NCBI RefSeq assembly: GCF_950295315.1
Contig: NC_080185.1
Span: 43,595,737 to 43,659,736 of the forward strand
From: Erinaceus europaeus
Lineage: Eukaryota; Chordata; Mammalia; Eulipotyphla; Erinaceidae
Length of the DNA stretch: 64,000 nt
Direction: 5' to 3'
The notes below the pieces were generated by a model. It searched no databases and had not been told where the DNA came from. It was given only the letters and a program-made list of their open reading frames with translations. Of the stretch, positions 1-10,490 are shown in pieces; the first letter of the stretch is position 1; every line of letters starts with the position of its first letter. A program made the position numbers and the translations under genes.

Positions 1-119
1 TAAGCCACGATTAAACCACTAATAGTAATGAGAAATGAAAGGCACTTCTGTAATAGAGATCATATAAAGAAAATCAGAACCTAAAGAGTATTAAATCAGT
101 ATCAAAAATGAAAATTTTT

Positions 120-451
120 CCCCAGGGTTATTGGTGGGGCTCAGTGCCTGCACCATGAATCCACTGCTCCTGAAGGATATTTTTTTTCCCTTTTGTTGAC
201 CTTGTTGGTTTTTATCACAGTTGCGGTTATTATTGTTGTTGTTGTTGGATAGGACAGAGAGAAATGGAGAAAGGAGGGGAAGACAGAGAGGGAGACAGAA
301 AGAGAGACACCTGCAGACCTGCTTCACCGCCTATAAAGTGACTCCCCTGCAGGTGGGGAGCTGGGGGGCTCGAACCAGGATCGGGATCCTTACGCTGGTC
401 CTTGCGCTTTGAGCCATGTGCGCTTAACCTGCTGTGCTACCACCCGACCCC
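120..451 (-). mobile_element. SINE-A, long form
   Basis: Full-length minus-strand copy. Read on the plus strand it runs from the extra 3' module (ccagggttattggtggggct, ccactgctcctg) through the TTG-rich tail, gacagagagaaatgg, the Pst site ctgcag, the B box complement ggctcgaacc and the head complement cgcttaacctgctgtgctac. The head carries a small duplication (ggatcgggatcc). Confidence 0.93.
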
Positions 452-912
452 TCCCCACCCCGGGGATCTTTTATAATTGTGTACACAGCCATTGAGACAG
501 TCTTCAATATATCAGGTTCGAGTAATTCTTTGAGATGGATCTGATATTTGGTTCAAAATAGGTCACAGCAATGTCTCAGTTCTGTCAGTCCCCTAGCAGA
601 AGGCTTCCTCTAAGATTACATCCAAACCTAGGACAGCTCACTCTAAGCAATGAGGGTCAGCACAAAACAAGTGGAAAATATTCAAACAAAGCCAGTATGG
701 AGGTTTCTCAGGAAAGTCAAAGAAGACCCACCCTCTGGTTCATCAAATCCACTTCTAGGTAGAGAGTCAGATAAAGTGAACCAGCATGTCAAAGGAGTGT
801 CTGTGCTCCCATGGCATGAGTCACAATCGTCAAAACATAACAAGAAAGAAAAAAAACAATCTACATGTATGTTCTCCATAGGTGAAGAGATAAAGAAAGT
901 GGTATGAGGTGT
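452..912. other. single-copy DNA, no gene seen
   Basis: No repeat, splice-bounded exon or RNA is recognisable. Short open frames on both strands here lack any familiar motif and are best read as chance. Confidence 0.6.
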
Positions 913-1013
913 GATGGGTGGGGTGGAGTAAGAAAATAGCATAGTCTCTGTGCAGCAGACATCCATGTCTGAGGCTCAAAGGCTCCAAGTTCAATCCTCA
1001 GCACCACCATAAG
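913..1013 (+). mobile_element. SINE-D, 3' end replaced by GA repeat
   Basis: Head aatagcatagtctctgtgca, then aagttcaatcctcagcacca and ccataag. The element runs straight into a purine tract where its usual gagcagtgctctggtctc would be. Confidence 0.75.
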
Positions 1014-1101
1014 TGAGAGAGGGAGAAAGGGAGAGAAGGAGAGAGGGAGAGAGGGAGAGAGGGAGAGAGGGAGAGAGGGAGAGAGGGAGAGAGGGAGAGG
1101 G
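1014..1101. repeat. (GAGAGG)n-type purine tract
   Basis: About 88 bases of gagagggaga-type repeats with a run of very regular eight-base units gagaggga. It abuts a SINE-D and probably grew from its GA/CT segment. Confidence 0.95.
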
Positions 1102-1317
1102 AGAATCCCTATTTGGGGAGGTGGGAGCTCAGATTTTCTGACAGGAAAATGTAACTTTTGTCCCACATCTTCCATGTTCTCAAGGACTCAAGTGGGTGGA
1201 AACTGTGATCTTACCTCCTAGATCTCACACTCCGATTCTGTGATCTGTTTCTCAGGGAAGTTGAGTGAATCAAGCACTAACTAAGAAGGCAGATCTTGGG
1301 CCTTCTGAACATAACTT

Positions 1318-1549
1318 TAGGGGCCGGAGATTGGCACACCTGGTTGAGAGCAAGTTACCATGCACAAGAACTAGAGTTCAAGCCTCGGGTCGTCACCTGG
1401 GGTGGGGGTGGGGGGAGTTTCACAAGTGGTGAGCCAGTTGTGCTGGGTGTCTCTTTCTCTCCCTCTCTGTTCTCCCAATCCCTTATCAATTACAATGTCT
1501 CTAGCCAATAAAATAAATAATAAATAAATAAATAAATAAAATATTAAAA
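1318..1549 (+). mobile_element. SINE-B with TSD
   Basis: Full-length: head gattggcacacctggttgag, diverged body (cacctggggtgggggtgggg, where the usual form is cacctgcaggggg), ending in (AATA)n. An exact 11-base TSD gaacataactt lies at 1307-1317 and 1550-1560. Confidence 0.95.
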
Positions 1550-1560
1550 GAACATAACTT

Positions 1561-1954
1561 CAAAGTCGTACTTTGGCTGACAAATTTTTTTGGTCCCTTC
1601 CTTCCAATACTAAATGCAAAAAATTACCATCAGATTTCAATGCTCAACCTATTGAGGGAGTCTCCGTCAATCTCACCGTGTCATAATTTCACAAGCTCTT
1701 ACAACTGAAGTAACTGGAAAGGCTGAAAGAAATCTTTTTCACGCTCCTAATGTACAAACAACACCACTCACACCGACGAAGTTCTGTGCTATCCTCACAA
1801 CAACCAGTGTTCTCAAAGTCTGAGGGACAGTTTGACTACCTTCGTTCCTTCTTTTTTTTTCAAATTCATGCTTATATATAAATGCTTATATATGCTTATA
1901 AATAATGCTTATAAATGCTTTAATGATTTATAGCCTACATGGGAATTAAACCAC
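1561..1954. other. single-copy DNA, no gene seen
   Basis: AT-rich DNA without recognisable genes. Its right end holds the short ATGCTTATA array listed separately. Confidence 0.55.
1867..1920. repeat. short irregular array of atgcttata
   Basis: Five closely spaced copies of an atgcttata(ta)aa unit, spaced 10-15 bases apart, in an AT-rich context. Confidence 0.8.
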
Positions 1955-2006
1955 CTAGTGGATGTCTTTTACCTCTTATTTCAGTGATAATAATCATCTC
2001 CAATTC

Positions 2007-2298
2007 CGGGAGCCAGGCTGTAGCGCAGCGAGTTAAGCACACATGGTGCAAAGTACAAGGACCAGAATAAGGATCCCGGTTCAAGCCCCCGGCTCCCCAC
2101 CTGCAGGGGAGTCGCTTCACAGGCGGTGAAGCAGGTCTGCTGGTGTCTGTCTTTCTCTCTCCCTCTCTGTCTTCCCCTCCTCTCTCCATTTCTCTCTGTC
2201 CTGTCCAACAATGACGACATCAATAATAACTACAACAATAAAGCAACAAAGACAACAAAAGGGAATAAATAAATAAATATTTAAAAAATTAAAATAGA
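2007..2298 (+). mobile_element. SINE-A inside L1, exact TSD
   Basis: Complete short-form copy ending in aaataaataaatattt. The 15-base TSD aatcatctccaattc at 1992-2006 and 2299-2313 is exact and consists of L1 sequence, so this SINE is younger than the L1. Confidence 0.97.
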
Positions 2299-2346
2299 AA
2301 TCATCTCCAATTCTATCTGCTTTGTCCCAAATGACACAACCTTATC

Positions 2347-2553
2347 TTTTAAAAACTGGTTTAAAATTTTTGTATTTACACGTTTACTAGATAGAGACAG
2401 AAATCAAAACAGAAGAGGGAGAGAGAAAGACACCTGCAGCACTACTTCACCACTTGTGAAGCTTCCCCCTGCAGGTGAGGACCAGGGGCTTGAACCTGGG
2501 TCCTTGTGCATAGGAACATGTGCGCTCAATGGGTGCACCACCACCCTGCCCCT
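2347..2553 (-). mobile_element. SINE-B inside L1
   Basis: Minus-strand copy: tactagatagagacagaaat, cacctgcagcactacttcac, gggcttgaacctgggtcctt, then head complement. L1 sequence continues on both sides. Confidence 0.92.
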
Positions 2554-2795
2554 ATCTCATCTTTCTGACTGCAGAGTACTATTCCACTGAATACATATCC
2601 TATCACGTCTTTATCTAATCATCCATCCGTGGGCATTTAGAGCTTCGCTTCCATACCTTGACAATTGTGAATAATGCAGCTATGAACACAGTGTGCAAAT
2701 CAGTGTCTTCGTGTCCTTTGGATAAATGTCTAGGAGAGATATTGCTAGATCATAAGATATTTCCATTATTTAAGGACTCGAAAATAATCACTTCT

Positions 2796-3005
2796 GGAGC
2801 CGGACAGTGACACACCTGGTTAAGTGCAGTCATTACAGTGCACAAGGAATCAAGTTCAAGCCCCCCGGCCCCACCTGCAGGGGGAAGCTTCATGAGTGGT
2901 TTAGCAGTGCTGCAGGTGTCTCTCTCCCTCTCTAACTTCCCTTTACTTCTCAATTTTGGTCTCTACTCAAAATAAACAAATAAAAACATTTTAATTAAAA
3001 AAAAA
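2796..3005 (+). mobile_element. SINE-B
   Basis: Head ggagccggacagtgacacac, body ccccacctgcagggggaagc, ends with an A-rich tail. The usual ctggctgtctctatcc is eroded to tttggtctctactc. Confidence 0.9.
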
Positions 3006-3120
3006 GGCCCCAGTTCCCATCTGTGTGTGGGGGGGGGGGGACGCGGGGGCTTCACAGGTGATGAAGTACTTGCCTCTAGATTTCTCTGTCTTACCAAACA
3101 AAAAGAAAAAGGAAAAAGAA
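3006..3120 (+). mobile_element. SINE-B fragment, head missing
   Basis: Only the body after the B box remains (cttcacaggtgatgaagtac), with a 12-base G run where cacctgcaggggg normally lies, and a short tail. Confidence 0.65.
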
Positions 3121-3137
3121 AGAACGACAATGGGCAC

Positions 3138-3408
3138 GGGGCTGGGTGGTGGCACACCTGGTTGACGCACGTTACAAAGTGCAAGGACCCAGGTTCGAAA
3201 CCCCTGGTCCCCACCCGCAGGGGGGGAAACTTTGTGAGGGGTGAAGCAGTGTTGCAGGTGTCTCTCTCTCTCTTTCTCTCTATCCCCCCTTCCCTCTCAA
3301 TTTCTAGCTGTCTCTATAGAATAAATGAATAAACTTTCAAAAAAGAAAAGGGCACCAGAAGCGGTGGACTGGTCATCCTACCAAGCCCTAGAGGCAAAAC
3401 AAAAAAAA
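3138..3408 (+). mobile_element. SINE-B, long form
   Basis: Head gctgggtggtggcacacctg, B box ggttcgaaaccc, body and AATAAA tail, followed by the extra module gcaccagaagcggtggac and accaagccctagaggc. It shows that the 3' module is not limited to family A. Confidence 0.88.
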
Positions 3409-3722
3409 GTGTCATTTCTTTAAAGGTCCAGCATGTATCTTCTAAACATGAAAACTTACATCTATCTTCCTGTGTGGTTTCAAGGTCAACTATTCATGTT
3501 ACAGAAAATGAGGCTTTACTTTTTATTTAGAGCCAATTATTAAGTCTTTTGAGTCTGCACTTGTTCACTTCTCAGAGGTAGCTTGGTTGTCAGAAAAATC
3601 AGGGTGGTTGTTCTGGGCCCCACAAAACGTTCCCCATCAGAGGACCTAGGGCTGAGTATTAAGCTTCATCTCTTTGCAAAATAACACTAAAAAAAATTAT
3701 CAGGGATGTAGCTCCATTATAG
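3409..3722. other. single-copy DNA, no gene seen
   Basis: No repeat or coding signal recognised. Confidence 0.55.
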
Positions 3723-3736
3723 AATTGAGGGTGGGT

Positions 3737-4002
3737 GGGAGTCACAACGGTAGCACAGCGGGTCAAGCGCAGGTTGCGCAAAGCGCAAGGACCAGCATAA
3801 GGATCCCAGTTCAAGCCCCCATCTCCCCACCTGCAGGGGAGTTGCTTCACAGGTGGTGAAGCAGGTCTGCAGGTGTCTATCTTTCTCTCCCCCTCTGTCG
3901 TCCCCTCCTCTCTCCATTTCTCTCTGTCCTGTCCAACAACGACGACATCAATAACTACAACAATGGCAACAAAAGAGAATAAATAAATAAATATTTTTTT
4001 AA
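3737..4002 (+). mobile_element. SINE-A, short form
   Basis: Complete copy with A box region tagcacagcgggtcaagcgc and (AAATA) tail. Flanked by an imperfect TSD, aattgagggtgggtgg (about 3723-3738) against aattaggggtggggtgg. Confidence 0.94.
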
Positions 4003-4024
4003 AATTAGGGGTGGGGTGGGCGAG

Positions 4025-4081
4025 TCCATTGCTTTCACATGATAGGGTATGAGAGGATCCATTGCTTTCACATGATAGGGT
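4025..4081. repeat. two tandem copies of a 33-bp unit
   Basis: The 24-base core tccattgctttcacatgata plus gggt occurs at 4025-4048 and again at 4058-4081 without mismatch, a recent local duplication. Confidence 0.95.
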
Positions 4082-4210
4082 CTGAGCCACCCCTCCCTGC
4101 CTCCTGCCCCAGCAGAGTGGGAGCTCCAGAAGTAGTAAAGCAGATCTGCAGGTATCTTACTGTCTCCTCTATCTCCCCTACCCCAATTTCTCTATCTTTT
4201 CTTTTTTCTT

Positions 4211-4543
4211 TGCCTCCAGGGTTATTGCTGGGGCTCAGTGCCGGCACCACCAATCCACCGCTCCTGGAGGTCATTCCCCCTTTTGTTACCTTTGTTGTAG
4301 CCTTGTTGTGTTTATCATTGTTGTTGTCTATGTCGTTCGTTGTTGGATAGGACAGAGAGAAATGGAGAGAGGAAGGGAAGACAGAGTGGGGCAGAGAAAG
4401 ACAGACACCTGCAGACCTGCTTCACTGCCTGTGAAGCGAATCTCCTGCAGGTGGGGAGCCAGGGGCTCGAACTGGGTTCCTTACACCGGTCCTTGAGCCT
4501 TGTGCCACGTGTGCTTAACCCGCTGCGCTACCTCCAGACTCCC
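4211..4543 (-). mobile_element. SINE-A, long form, inside SINE-B
   Basis: Complete minus-strand copy from cctccagggttattgctggg to the head complement gcttaacccgctgcgctacc. It lies in the same block as the SINE-C next to it. Confidence 0.94.
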
Positions 4544-4557
4544 TCTTTATCTTTTTT

Positions 4558-4704
4558 TAAAAGATTTTATTTATTTATTTATGAGAAATGATAGGAGAGA
4601 GAAAGAACCAGACATCACTCTGGTACATGTGCTGCCGGGGATTGAACTCAATACCTCATGATTCAGAGTCCAATGCCTTATCCATTGCACCACCTCCCGG
4701 ACCA
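4558..4704 (-). mobile_element. SINE-C
   Basis: Complete minus-strand copy: aagattttatttatttattt, cactctggtacatgtgctgc, gggattgaactcaatacctc, ending caccacctcccgg. Confidence 0.9.
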
Positions 4705-4851
4705 CCAATTTCTCTATCTTATCTAATAAATAATTTTTTAAAAAAGATAAAAAGAAAATAGTAGAGAACATATGTTCTGCATGTATGAAGGCCTGGTTCC
4801 ATTCCCTGAAACAAAAGCAAACCAAAAAGGGGGGGGAGGTAGGAAGAGGAG

Positions 4852-5018
4852 AGACCAGGAGATAGCTTAGTGGTTATGCGACAGGCTTGCGTGCATGAGG
4901 CTTCAAAGTCCCAGGTTCACACTAAGGCACCACCATAAGCACTGCTCTCTGGTCTCGGTCTCTCTCTCTCTTTCTCTCTCCCTCTCTCTCTCTCTCTCAT
5001 TAAAATTAAATAATTTTT
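4852..5018 (+). mobile_element. SINE-D
   Basis: Head gagatagcttagtggttatg, then gtcccaggttcacactaagg, caccaccataag, a CT run and an A/T-rich tail. A shorter tRNA-like scrap (cctggttccattccctg, about 4758-4813) precedes it. Confidence 0.85.
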
Positions 5019-5032
5019 AGAGGTAGATCTAG

Positions 5033-5195
5033 AGAAAGGGACCACACAACACCAAAACTTCCTTCAGTGCTTTGAGGGCCAGGTTTGAACGTGAGTGACA
5101 CACACACACACACGCACATGCACACGCACACGCACACGCACACACACACACACGGCAAAGTAGTGAACTATTCAAGTGAGCTGTTTAACCAACCT
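5033..5195 (-). mobile_element. SINE-F containing a CA repeat
   Basis: Plus-strand text acttccttcagtgctttgag, gccaggtttgaac and, after the CA repeat, ggcaaagtagtgaactattc are the two halves of a minus-strand SINE-F. The microsatellite has grown at the point where gtcgtgcacatggc is expected. Confidence 0.8.
5098..5153. repeat. (CA)n with CG interruptions
   Basis: About 56 bases of CA repeats interrupted by cacgcac units. It sits within a SINE-F. Confidence 0.95.
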
Positions 5196-5220
5196 TAAAT
5201 ATTTTTTAACAGAAGGAAAA

Positions 5221-5346
5221 AAGTGGTGTGCCCGGTTGAGCACCCATGTTTCCTGCTCAAGGATCCAGGTTTAAGCCCTTGACCCCCACCTGTAGGAGGG
5301 AAGCTTAACGAGCAGTAAAGCAGGTCTGCAGTTCTCTCTCTATCTC

Positions 5347-5397
<51 letters not shown>

Positions 5398-5455
5398 CCT
5401 ATCTATCTCCCCTTCCCTCTCAATTTCTTTCTGTCCCATCATAATAAAAAGAAAG
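5221..5455 (+). mobile_element. SINE-B with internal (TATC)n
   Basis: Head gtggtgtgcccggttgagca and body are followed by an expanded tatc array at 5346-5408 in place of the usual ctctctatct. It ends with caatttctttctgtcccatc and ATAATAAAAA. Confidence 0.88.
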
Positions 5456-5456
5456 A

Positions 5457-5680
5457 GGGAGTCGGGCAGTAGCGCAGTGGGTTAAGCGCATGTGGCACAA
5501 AGCACAAGGACTGGTTAGGATCCTGGTTCAAGCACCCAGCAAGGGAGTGGCTTCACAGGCGGTGAAGCAGGTCTGCAAGTGTCTCTCTGTCTCTCTTCCT
5601 CTCTATGTCCCCCCTCTCTCTCAATTTCTCTCTGTCTCTATCCAACAACAAATAAAATTAAAAAATTTAAAAAAAGAAAG
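5457..5680 (+). mobile_element. SINE-A, tail-shortened
   Basis: Head is intact (gggagtcgggcagtagcgca). Most of the AAC-rich segment is missing: ccaacaac passes directly to aaataaaattaaaaaa. A GA tract (about 5689-5709) follows. Confidence 0.9.
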
Positions 5681-5715
5681 AGAAAGGGAAAGAGAGAGAG
5701 AGAGAGAGAAAGAGG

Positions 5716-7258
5716 GAAAGGATTGAGCATCCCCCATGCTTATTTTCTTCTCCAACTCTTCCTCCTAGCATTAAAATCACAGCTCACTTGGTGGGTTTTT
5801 GAGGCCAATTTGCTGAAGATTCCACAGTAGTGCTGTATGGTGGGACAGGATGGCAGCTTCAGTGGGAGTGAAATGTACTTGTACTGACACATTGTGAAAA
5901 ATGTGGAAATATACTCGTGACATCAACCATTCTATAAATCAGCATTTCCTCAATAAAGTAATACTGAAATTGAAAGGAAAGTACAATTCAAATAGAAAAT
6001 GGAAGAGCAAGAGGTTACAATAGGAGTCAGGCCTAACGAACCACACCCTACGTTTCCCTTCCAGAACAATTCAGCTCTCACTCTGTTTGCATTCAGAGAC
6101 AGGGTCAACCTTTTGCCTTTCTCTAGAATGGTCATGATTTCATCATGACTCTTTCCTGCAATGTAGAACAAACCTTTCTATCACACTCTCCTACTATTCC
6201 GTGTGATCATTCTGCTCCGAGACTTAAAGAGTTACTTGGAATAAGTGTTTCTCTCACATCACACATAAAGGGTCTTTCTCTTGGGTTTATTGGCTAGCTT
6301 TCCTGCCAGTTGTATGCACTGGTCAGTCAGAAATGGGGGCAGCTTCCCAACTCAAGAAACCTGTACTATAATAAATGGTACTTTATTCACATTCAAATCA
6401 AAGTAAGGTCCCGCTACTCTGTGGAAGGAAGAAGTGTTTGCATAAGCTGAAGAGCCGCAAGCATATGTTTCAGTCTTCCTCCGTTGTGACAGGGAAACTG
6501 TCAACCTAAATCTGGAATCGACTCATATTTCACTACGAAGGAAAAAAAAAAAAAAACCAAATGCTATGCCTTTGAAAGATCTCATTCATGGATTCCTAAG
6601 TGCTTCTTAAAATAACTTGCTAATAATAGTACTCTTTTGTTGTTGCTTCTCTGGAAGATCGCTTCTGTAGTCTGCAGAAATCACGTTCGTGTACATTCTA
6701 CCCATTTTTTTAATCAACAGCCACCACTAAGTTGACAAGGCCAATAGCACTGTTCCAACTTTAAACCTTAAGAAGCTGGCTCGGCTGTTTCACTTCACGA
6801 CTCTTGTTTATTATACCTGGCAGAAAAGCAAGGTGCAAACTCAGGTCTCCCAACTCATAATCTTTCTTTTCTTGGCTGTGTTTGTCTCAATTTTCATTTA
6901 TTCATGTCCAATCATCACATGTTTTTTTGCTACTAACAGAAAGCTTCCTGTTCCAATAAATGCAGTGAAAAGGGAAACTGATGAGAAGACATATATGAAG
7001 GAGTTACTCAGATTTAAATCCCCCCCCCATGCAGGAAAACAACTCAATAGCTTCTTAACGCGTAATAAAACAAGAATAAACAATGTCGGTCTCTGTACCA
7101 CAGCTTGGGACACAGTCTACTCAGGGTTGCTGAGGCCACTAAGGCCCAGATCTAAGCACCCTTCCATGTTGTAAACCCTAAACCTGTGAAGAAATGCTCA
7201 AGTCCTCAGAAATGATGGTGCTTTCTGCTTTCTAAGCTTGTAAACTAAGACACTGAGC
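5716..7258. other. repeat-poor single-copy DNA, no gene seen
   Basis: One of the longer stretches free of lineage-specific SINEs. It contains a poly-A run near 6541-6556 and a C run near 7021-7028. Open frames (113 codons plus strand at 6833-7174, 73 codons minus strand at 5950-6171) have no motif I recognise. I cannot exclude a UTR or regulatory DNA. Confidence 0.6.
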
Positions 7259-7440
7259 CAGGGCTAGGAGATGGTTGACCTGGTAGAGCTCTCACACTTG
7301 ACCAAAGCTGAGGATCTAGACGGCAGCCACCACATGGGAGCACCTGCATGAGGGAAGCTTCAGGAAGAGTGGAGCAGTGCTGTGGCATCTCTCCTCCTCT
7401 CTCTCTCTCTCTCTCTCTGCCTTTCATCAACTATCAGAGA
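7259..7440 (+). mobile_element. SINE-E
   Basis: gctaggagatggttgacctg, gtagagctctcac, ccaccacatgggagcacctg and gagtggagcagtgctgtggc followed by a CT run. There is no clear A-tail or 3' module. Confidence 0.82.
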
Positions 7441-9204
7441 GACAGAAAGAAGTCAATCAGGGAGCAATCAAATCATTTAGCCGCAATGTCCCAGCAAAAA
7501 CTGATGGCAAATATATTAATAAAAAACCATAATAACCATGCGATATTTTTCTGTCAACATCGAAGAATCAGTCTGTGTTGCTTCAGTTTAGATATTAGAC
7601 TAGAGACCATTACTTTATTGGTAGATCTTTTACTTTAGAAACTAGTTCTTCATAAGAATTCTAAGAATGTCTCTTCTGCTAAGTCTAAAGTGAATGCTGG
7701 CTTCACATAATTCCTCCTGCACCACATGGAAGGACACCAGAAAGCCCAACACAGGAACAGGGACAGTTCAATCTCTCCCTACACTCTCACCACAACCATC
7801 CCTGTTCCAAATGAAGTCTTGGTACAAGAAAGTGCAAGACAACAACTGGTGTGTGAACAATCTGTGAAGGATTTAGTCCCAAAGTTAGAAGCTCACTTTC
7901 ACAGTATCACAATCAAACGGTTTCAAAGGCACCTGGACATCTTCCTATTTGAAAAAGAGCATGCCTTTTTAAAAAGAATAATAGTAACGTACTCAAAGAG
8001 GAAGGGCTGACTCAATGAGTAGCTCCTTCCCATCATTCCTCATTTCTCCACTTTGGGGAATGTCCCCCAGGCCCCCTTGGACATTCAGCTCCCCTTGTGT
8101 TTCACACATTTGTAGCTGCATTGGAAGTGCTAGCTTTCTCCACAGAGACCATTTTAAACTAACATTTTGTGCTCAAAATGGCCACCAAGGGCAGGCAATT
8201 TCCGGTAGCTCAGAAAGGAAGGAGAGATCTGTTCACAGCACATTTATTTATCAAGTCTCTGCTAGGGTACAGGGCCCAATGTGGTCACCTGGAAACACAG
8301 CAATGGAAATCACTGGTCCCTGCACTGGAGAAGCTTGGTCTAGTAGAAGAGGCAGAGAAATCTGGGAGGTTCACCTTGATTGCTTTAGCTGTACCACTTA
8401 TAAAACCACTGGCCACCTTTCTGCACATCGATCACACCCTCTAAAAGAAACATTGTCCTCTACCCAACTCACTGCTAAAGTGTGAGCCCACCTACTCATG
8501 TTTTCCATCAAGCAGGAGACTTTCCTATATGAGGATATGTGATCCCAGATCACTTCATTTGTTGTCCACTTTGACTGGTGAGCCCAAAGATGGGAGATCA
8601 GGTGACTGGTCCCCATGACATGTGAGGATAAAGACTAACAAAAGATGTGCTATGACTAGCGCAAATGAGAAATATCATTGTAGACTAGAGATCCTTCAGA
8701 GAAGGGCCCTCCAGGGCAACAAACCAGTGAAGGACCTTTTTCCTAAAATTCAAACACAGGGTAGTTGACTTTGCTGTGGCCCTTCTAAATCACAGGATTA
8801 CCTTTCACTAGCTCATTTCCTTCCCCAGTTCCCAATAGGAACTCCAAGTACAGAGGGAGCTCTGAATGTAATCCCAAGATGATGCCAGGGGAGGGGAGGC
8901 CATCTTTTCACTTAGTACAATTCAACTTGGCAAGGCAGATATGAACATATTTCAGTAAAGATTGTTTTTCAGGGCAGGTCTTGGCACAAAAACCCACAGA
9001 CAAATTGCATTCAAGACTCTGACCTTTCCTAAATCAAACAACTAAGGGAAAAATCATATTTTTTCTTCATGAGACCATTGACTCATGCAATTCCTGTGAC
9101 AGCCAGACCTCGAACAACTCATACCTAAAGTCCTTATTCCTCACTCATTTTACCAGCCACTGTGGTATTTCCTTTTATTTAGCACTTAGCTACTTTGTAG
9201 GTGG
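7441..9204. other. repeat-poor single-copy DNA, no gene seen
   Basis: About 1.76 kb of balanced-composition DNA. Frames of 94 codons (7726-8010) and 156 codons (8015-8485) are open but show no domain, signal peptide or splice structure. An old interspersed repeat is likely at 8229-8362, and a YY1-like aaaatggccacc lies near 8176. Confidence 0.6.
8229..8362 (+). mobile_element. ancient interspersed repeat fragment
   Basis: The order catttatttatcaagtctct, gggtacagggcccaatg, aacacagcaatggaaatc, gtccctgcactggagaagct, tctagtagaagaggcagag follows a widespread old mammalian repeat (tttattgagc, catggagctt, tagtgggg). I recall the pattern but not the family name. Confidence 0.5.
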
Positions 9205-9358
9205 TTTGTTTTATTACTTACTTACTTACTTACACAAAAACACTGCTGCTTTTGGCTTATGGTGGTGCTGGGGATTGAACCTGGATGCTGGGACCTCAGA
9301 ACCTCAGGCATGCAAGTCTGTTGTTTGCAGAAACACTATGTTATTGTCCTGGCCCTGC
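9205..9358 (-). mobile_element. SINE-D
   Basis: Minus-strand copy: ttggcttatggtggtgctgg, gattgaacctgg, cctcaggcatgcaagtctg, ending tgtcctggccc. Its A/T tail contains a small (TTAC)n. Confidence 0.85.
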
Positions 9359-9420
9359 TTGCTCCTTTTTTTATTTTTCAAAATATTGTTATTTATTTAA
9401 TCTTAATGAGAAAGAGTAGA

Positions 9421-9985
9421 CACCATCTCCCCAGACACTACCATGGGTCCACCTACATGTTAGCTGTCAGACTCAGGCAAAAACTAGTAAAGTCATGGGC
9501 CCCTGGGAATATACCTAAAATAGACAGACCTACTAGCTTTTTCCAAAATGGAGACCCCCAAATCTTCTGCAATATTCTTGCCTTTAGGTTCATGGTTAGT
9601 CAACAATTTGTTTGGATTTCTATCTTAACTCTTTTTCAGCCACCAGGTTCCAGATGCTATCATGGCGCCAATTTGACTTCTCTGGGCAGATGACCCCACC
9701 AGTGTGTCCTGGAACCCCGCCTCCCCAAGAGCCCCGCCTCACTAGGGAAAAGAGAGAGACAGGCTGGGAGTATGGGTCGACCTGCCAATGCCCATGTTCA
9801 GCGGGGAAGCAATCACAGAAGCCAGACCTCCCACCTTCTGCACCCCATAATGACCCTGGGTCCATATTCCCAGAGGAATAAAGAATAGGAAAGCTTTCAA
9901 GGGAGGGGATGGGATAGGGAGTTCTGGTGGTAGGAATTGTGTGGTATTGTACCCCTCTTACCCCATGGTCTTAAAAAGAAAAAAT
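9421..9985 (+). mobile_element. L1 3' UTR, long form, 5'-truncated
   Basis: Matches the tail of the L1 at 31875-33980: gtccacctacatgttagctg, gtcaacaatttgtttggatt, ccaggttccagatgc, gggaagcaatcacagaagcc, ggtaggaattgtgtgg and an A-tail. It contains sequence deleted in the short form (9425-9570), so it belongs to the long form. Confidence 0.88.
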
Positions 9986-10032
9986 AATTTTATTCATTTT
10001 ATCTTAGTGGGAAAGAGTAGATACAGAGGGAA

Positions 10033-10082
<50 letters not shown>

Positions 10083-10193
10083 CAGGCAGACCAGAGCAGT
10101 GCTCAGTTCTGGCTTATGGTAATGCTGGGAATTGAACCTGAGACCTCAGGTTTGAAAGGCTTTTGCATAACCATTATGCTGTCCCCCGGCCCT
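9986..10193 (-). mobile_element. SINE-D with internal (GA)n
   Basis: Inserted at the A-tail of the L1. gaccagagcagtgctcagtt, ggcttatggtaatgctggga and the head complement ataaccattatgctgtcccc are clear. A GA run at about 10038-10082 replaces the normal gagagacagag. Confidence 0.9.
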
Positions 10194-10204
10194 GCTTTTC
10201 TTTA

Positions 10205-10306
10205 AAATTTTTTTTCATTTATTTTAACAAAAAAAAATACAGAGAGAACTCAGGACCTCATGCTTGAGAACCCAATACTTTATCCACTTCACCACCTCCC
10301 GGACCA
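10205..10306 (-). mobile_element. SINE-C, internally shortened
   Basis: Minus-strand copy lacking the middle (no gtacatgtgctgccgg). It retains tcaggacctcatgcttgaga and ttcaccacctcccggacc. It is the left arm of an inverted pair. Confidence 0.82.
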
Positions 10307-10329
10307 CAATAAAGAAAATCATGTGCTTT

Positions 10330-10479
10330 GGGAGGTGGCACAGTGGCCAAGGCACTGGACTCTCAAGCATGAGGTCCCGAGTTTGATCCCCGGCAGCACA
10401 TGTACCAAAGTGATGTCTAGTTCTTTCTCTCTCTCTCCTATCTTTCTAATGAATAAATAAAATCTTAAAAAAAAAAAAA
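10330..10479 (+). mobile_element. SINE-C
   Basis: Complete copy: gggaggtggcacagtggcca, gaggtcccgagtttgatccc, cggcagcacatgtacc, AAATAAAATCTT and a poly-A tail. aaagaaaatc upstream (10311-10320) and again downstream in the tail is a probable TSD. Confidence 0.9.
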
Positions 10480-10490
10480 AAGAAAATCTT

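Larger units (their letters stand above)
1955..2795 (-). mobile_element. L1 3' region, split by two SINEs
   Basis: On the minus strand this is the end of L1 ORF2 and the 3' UTR start. Plus-strand hallmarks are a degenerate cttatttcagtgataataat, gagtactattccactgaata, gtgggcatttagagc, attgtgaataatgcagctat and ttgctagatcataag. SINEs at 2007-2298 and 2347-2553 split it into three pieces. No reading frame survives. Confidence 0.85.
4085..4760 (+). mobile_element. SINE-B fragment split by two SINEs
   Basis: Left part about 4085-4200 (gtaaagcagatctgcaggta), right part 4705-4760 (tctaataaataatttttt). The string caatttctctatctt occurs on both sides of the inserted block, near 4184-4198 and 4706-4720, and looks like its TSD. 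Confidence 0.78.

Noticed and set aside
8015..8485. 156-codon open frame, plus strand
   Set aside because: Overlaps an ancient repeat and another open frame, and has no recognisable protein feature.
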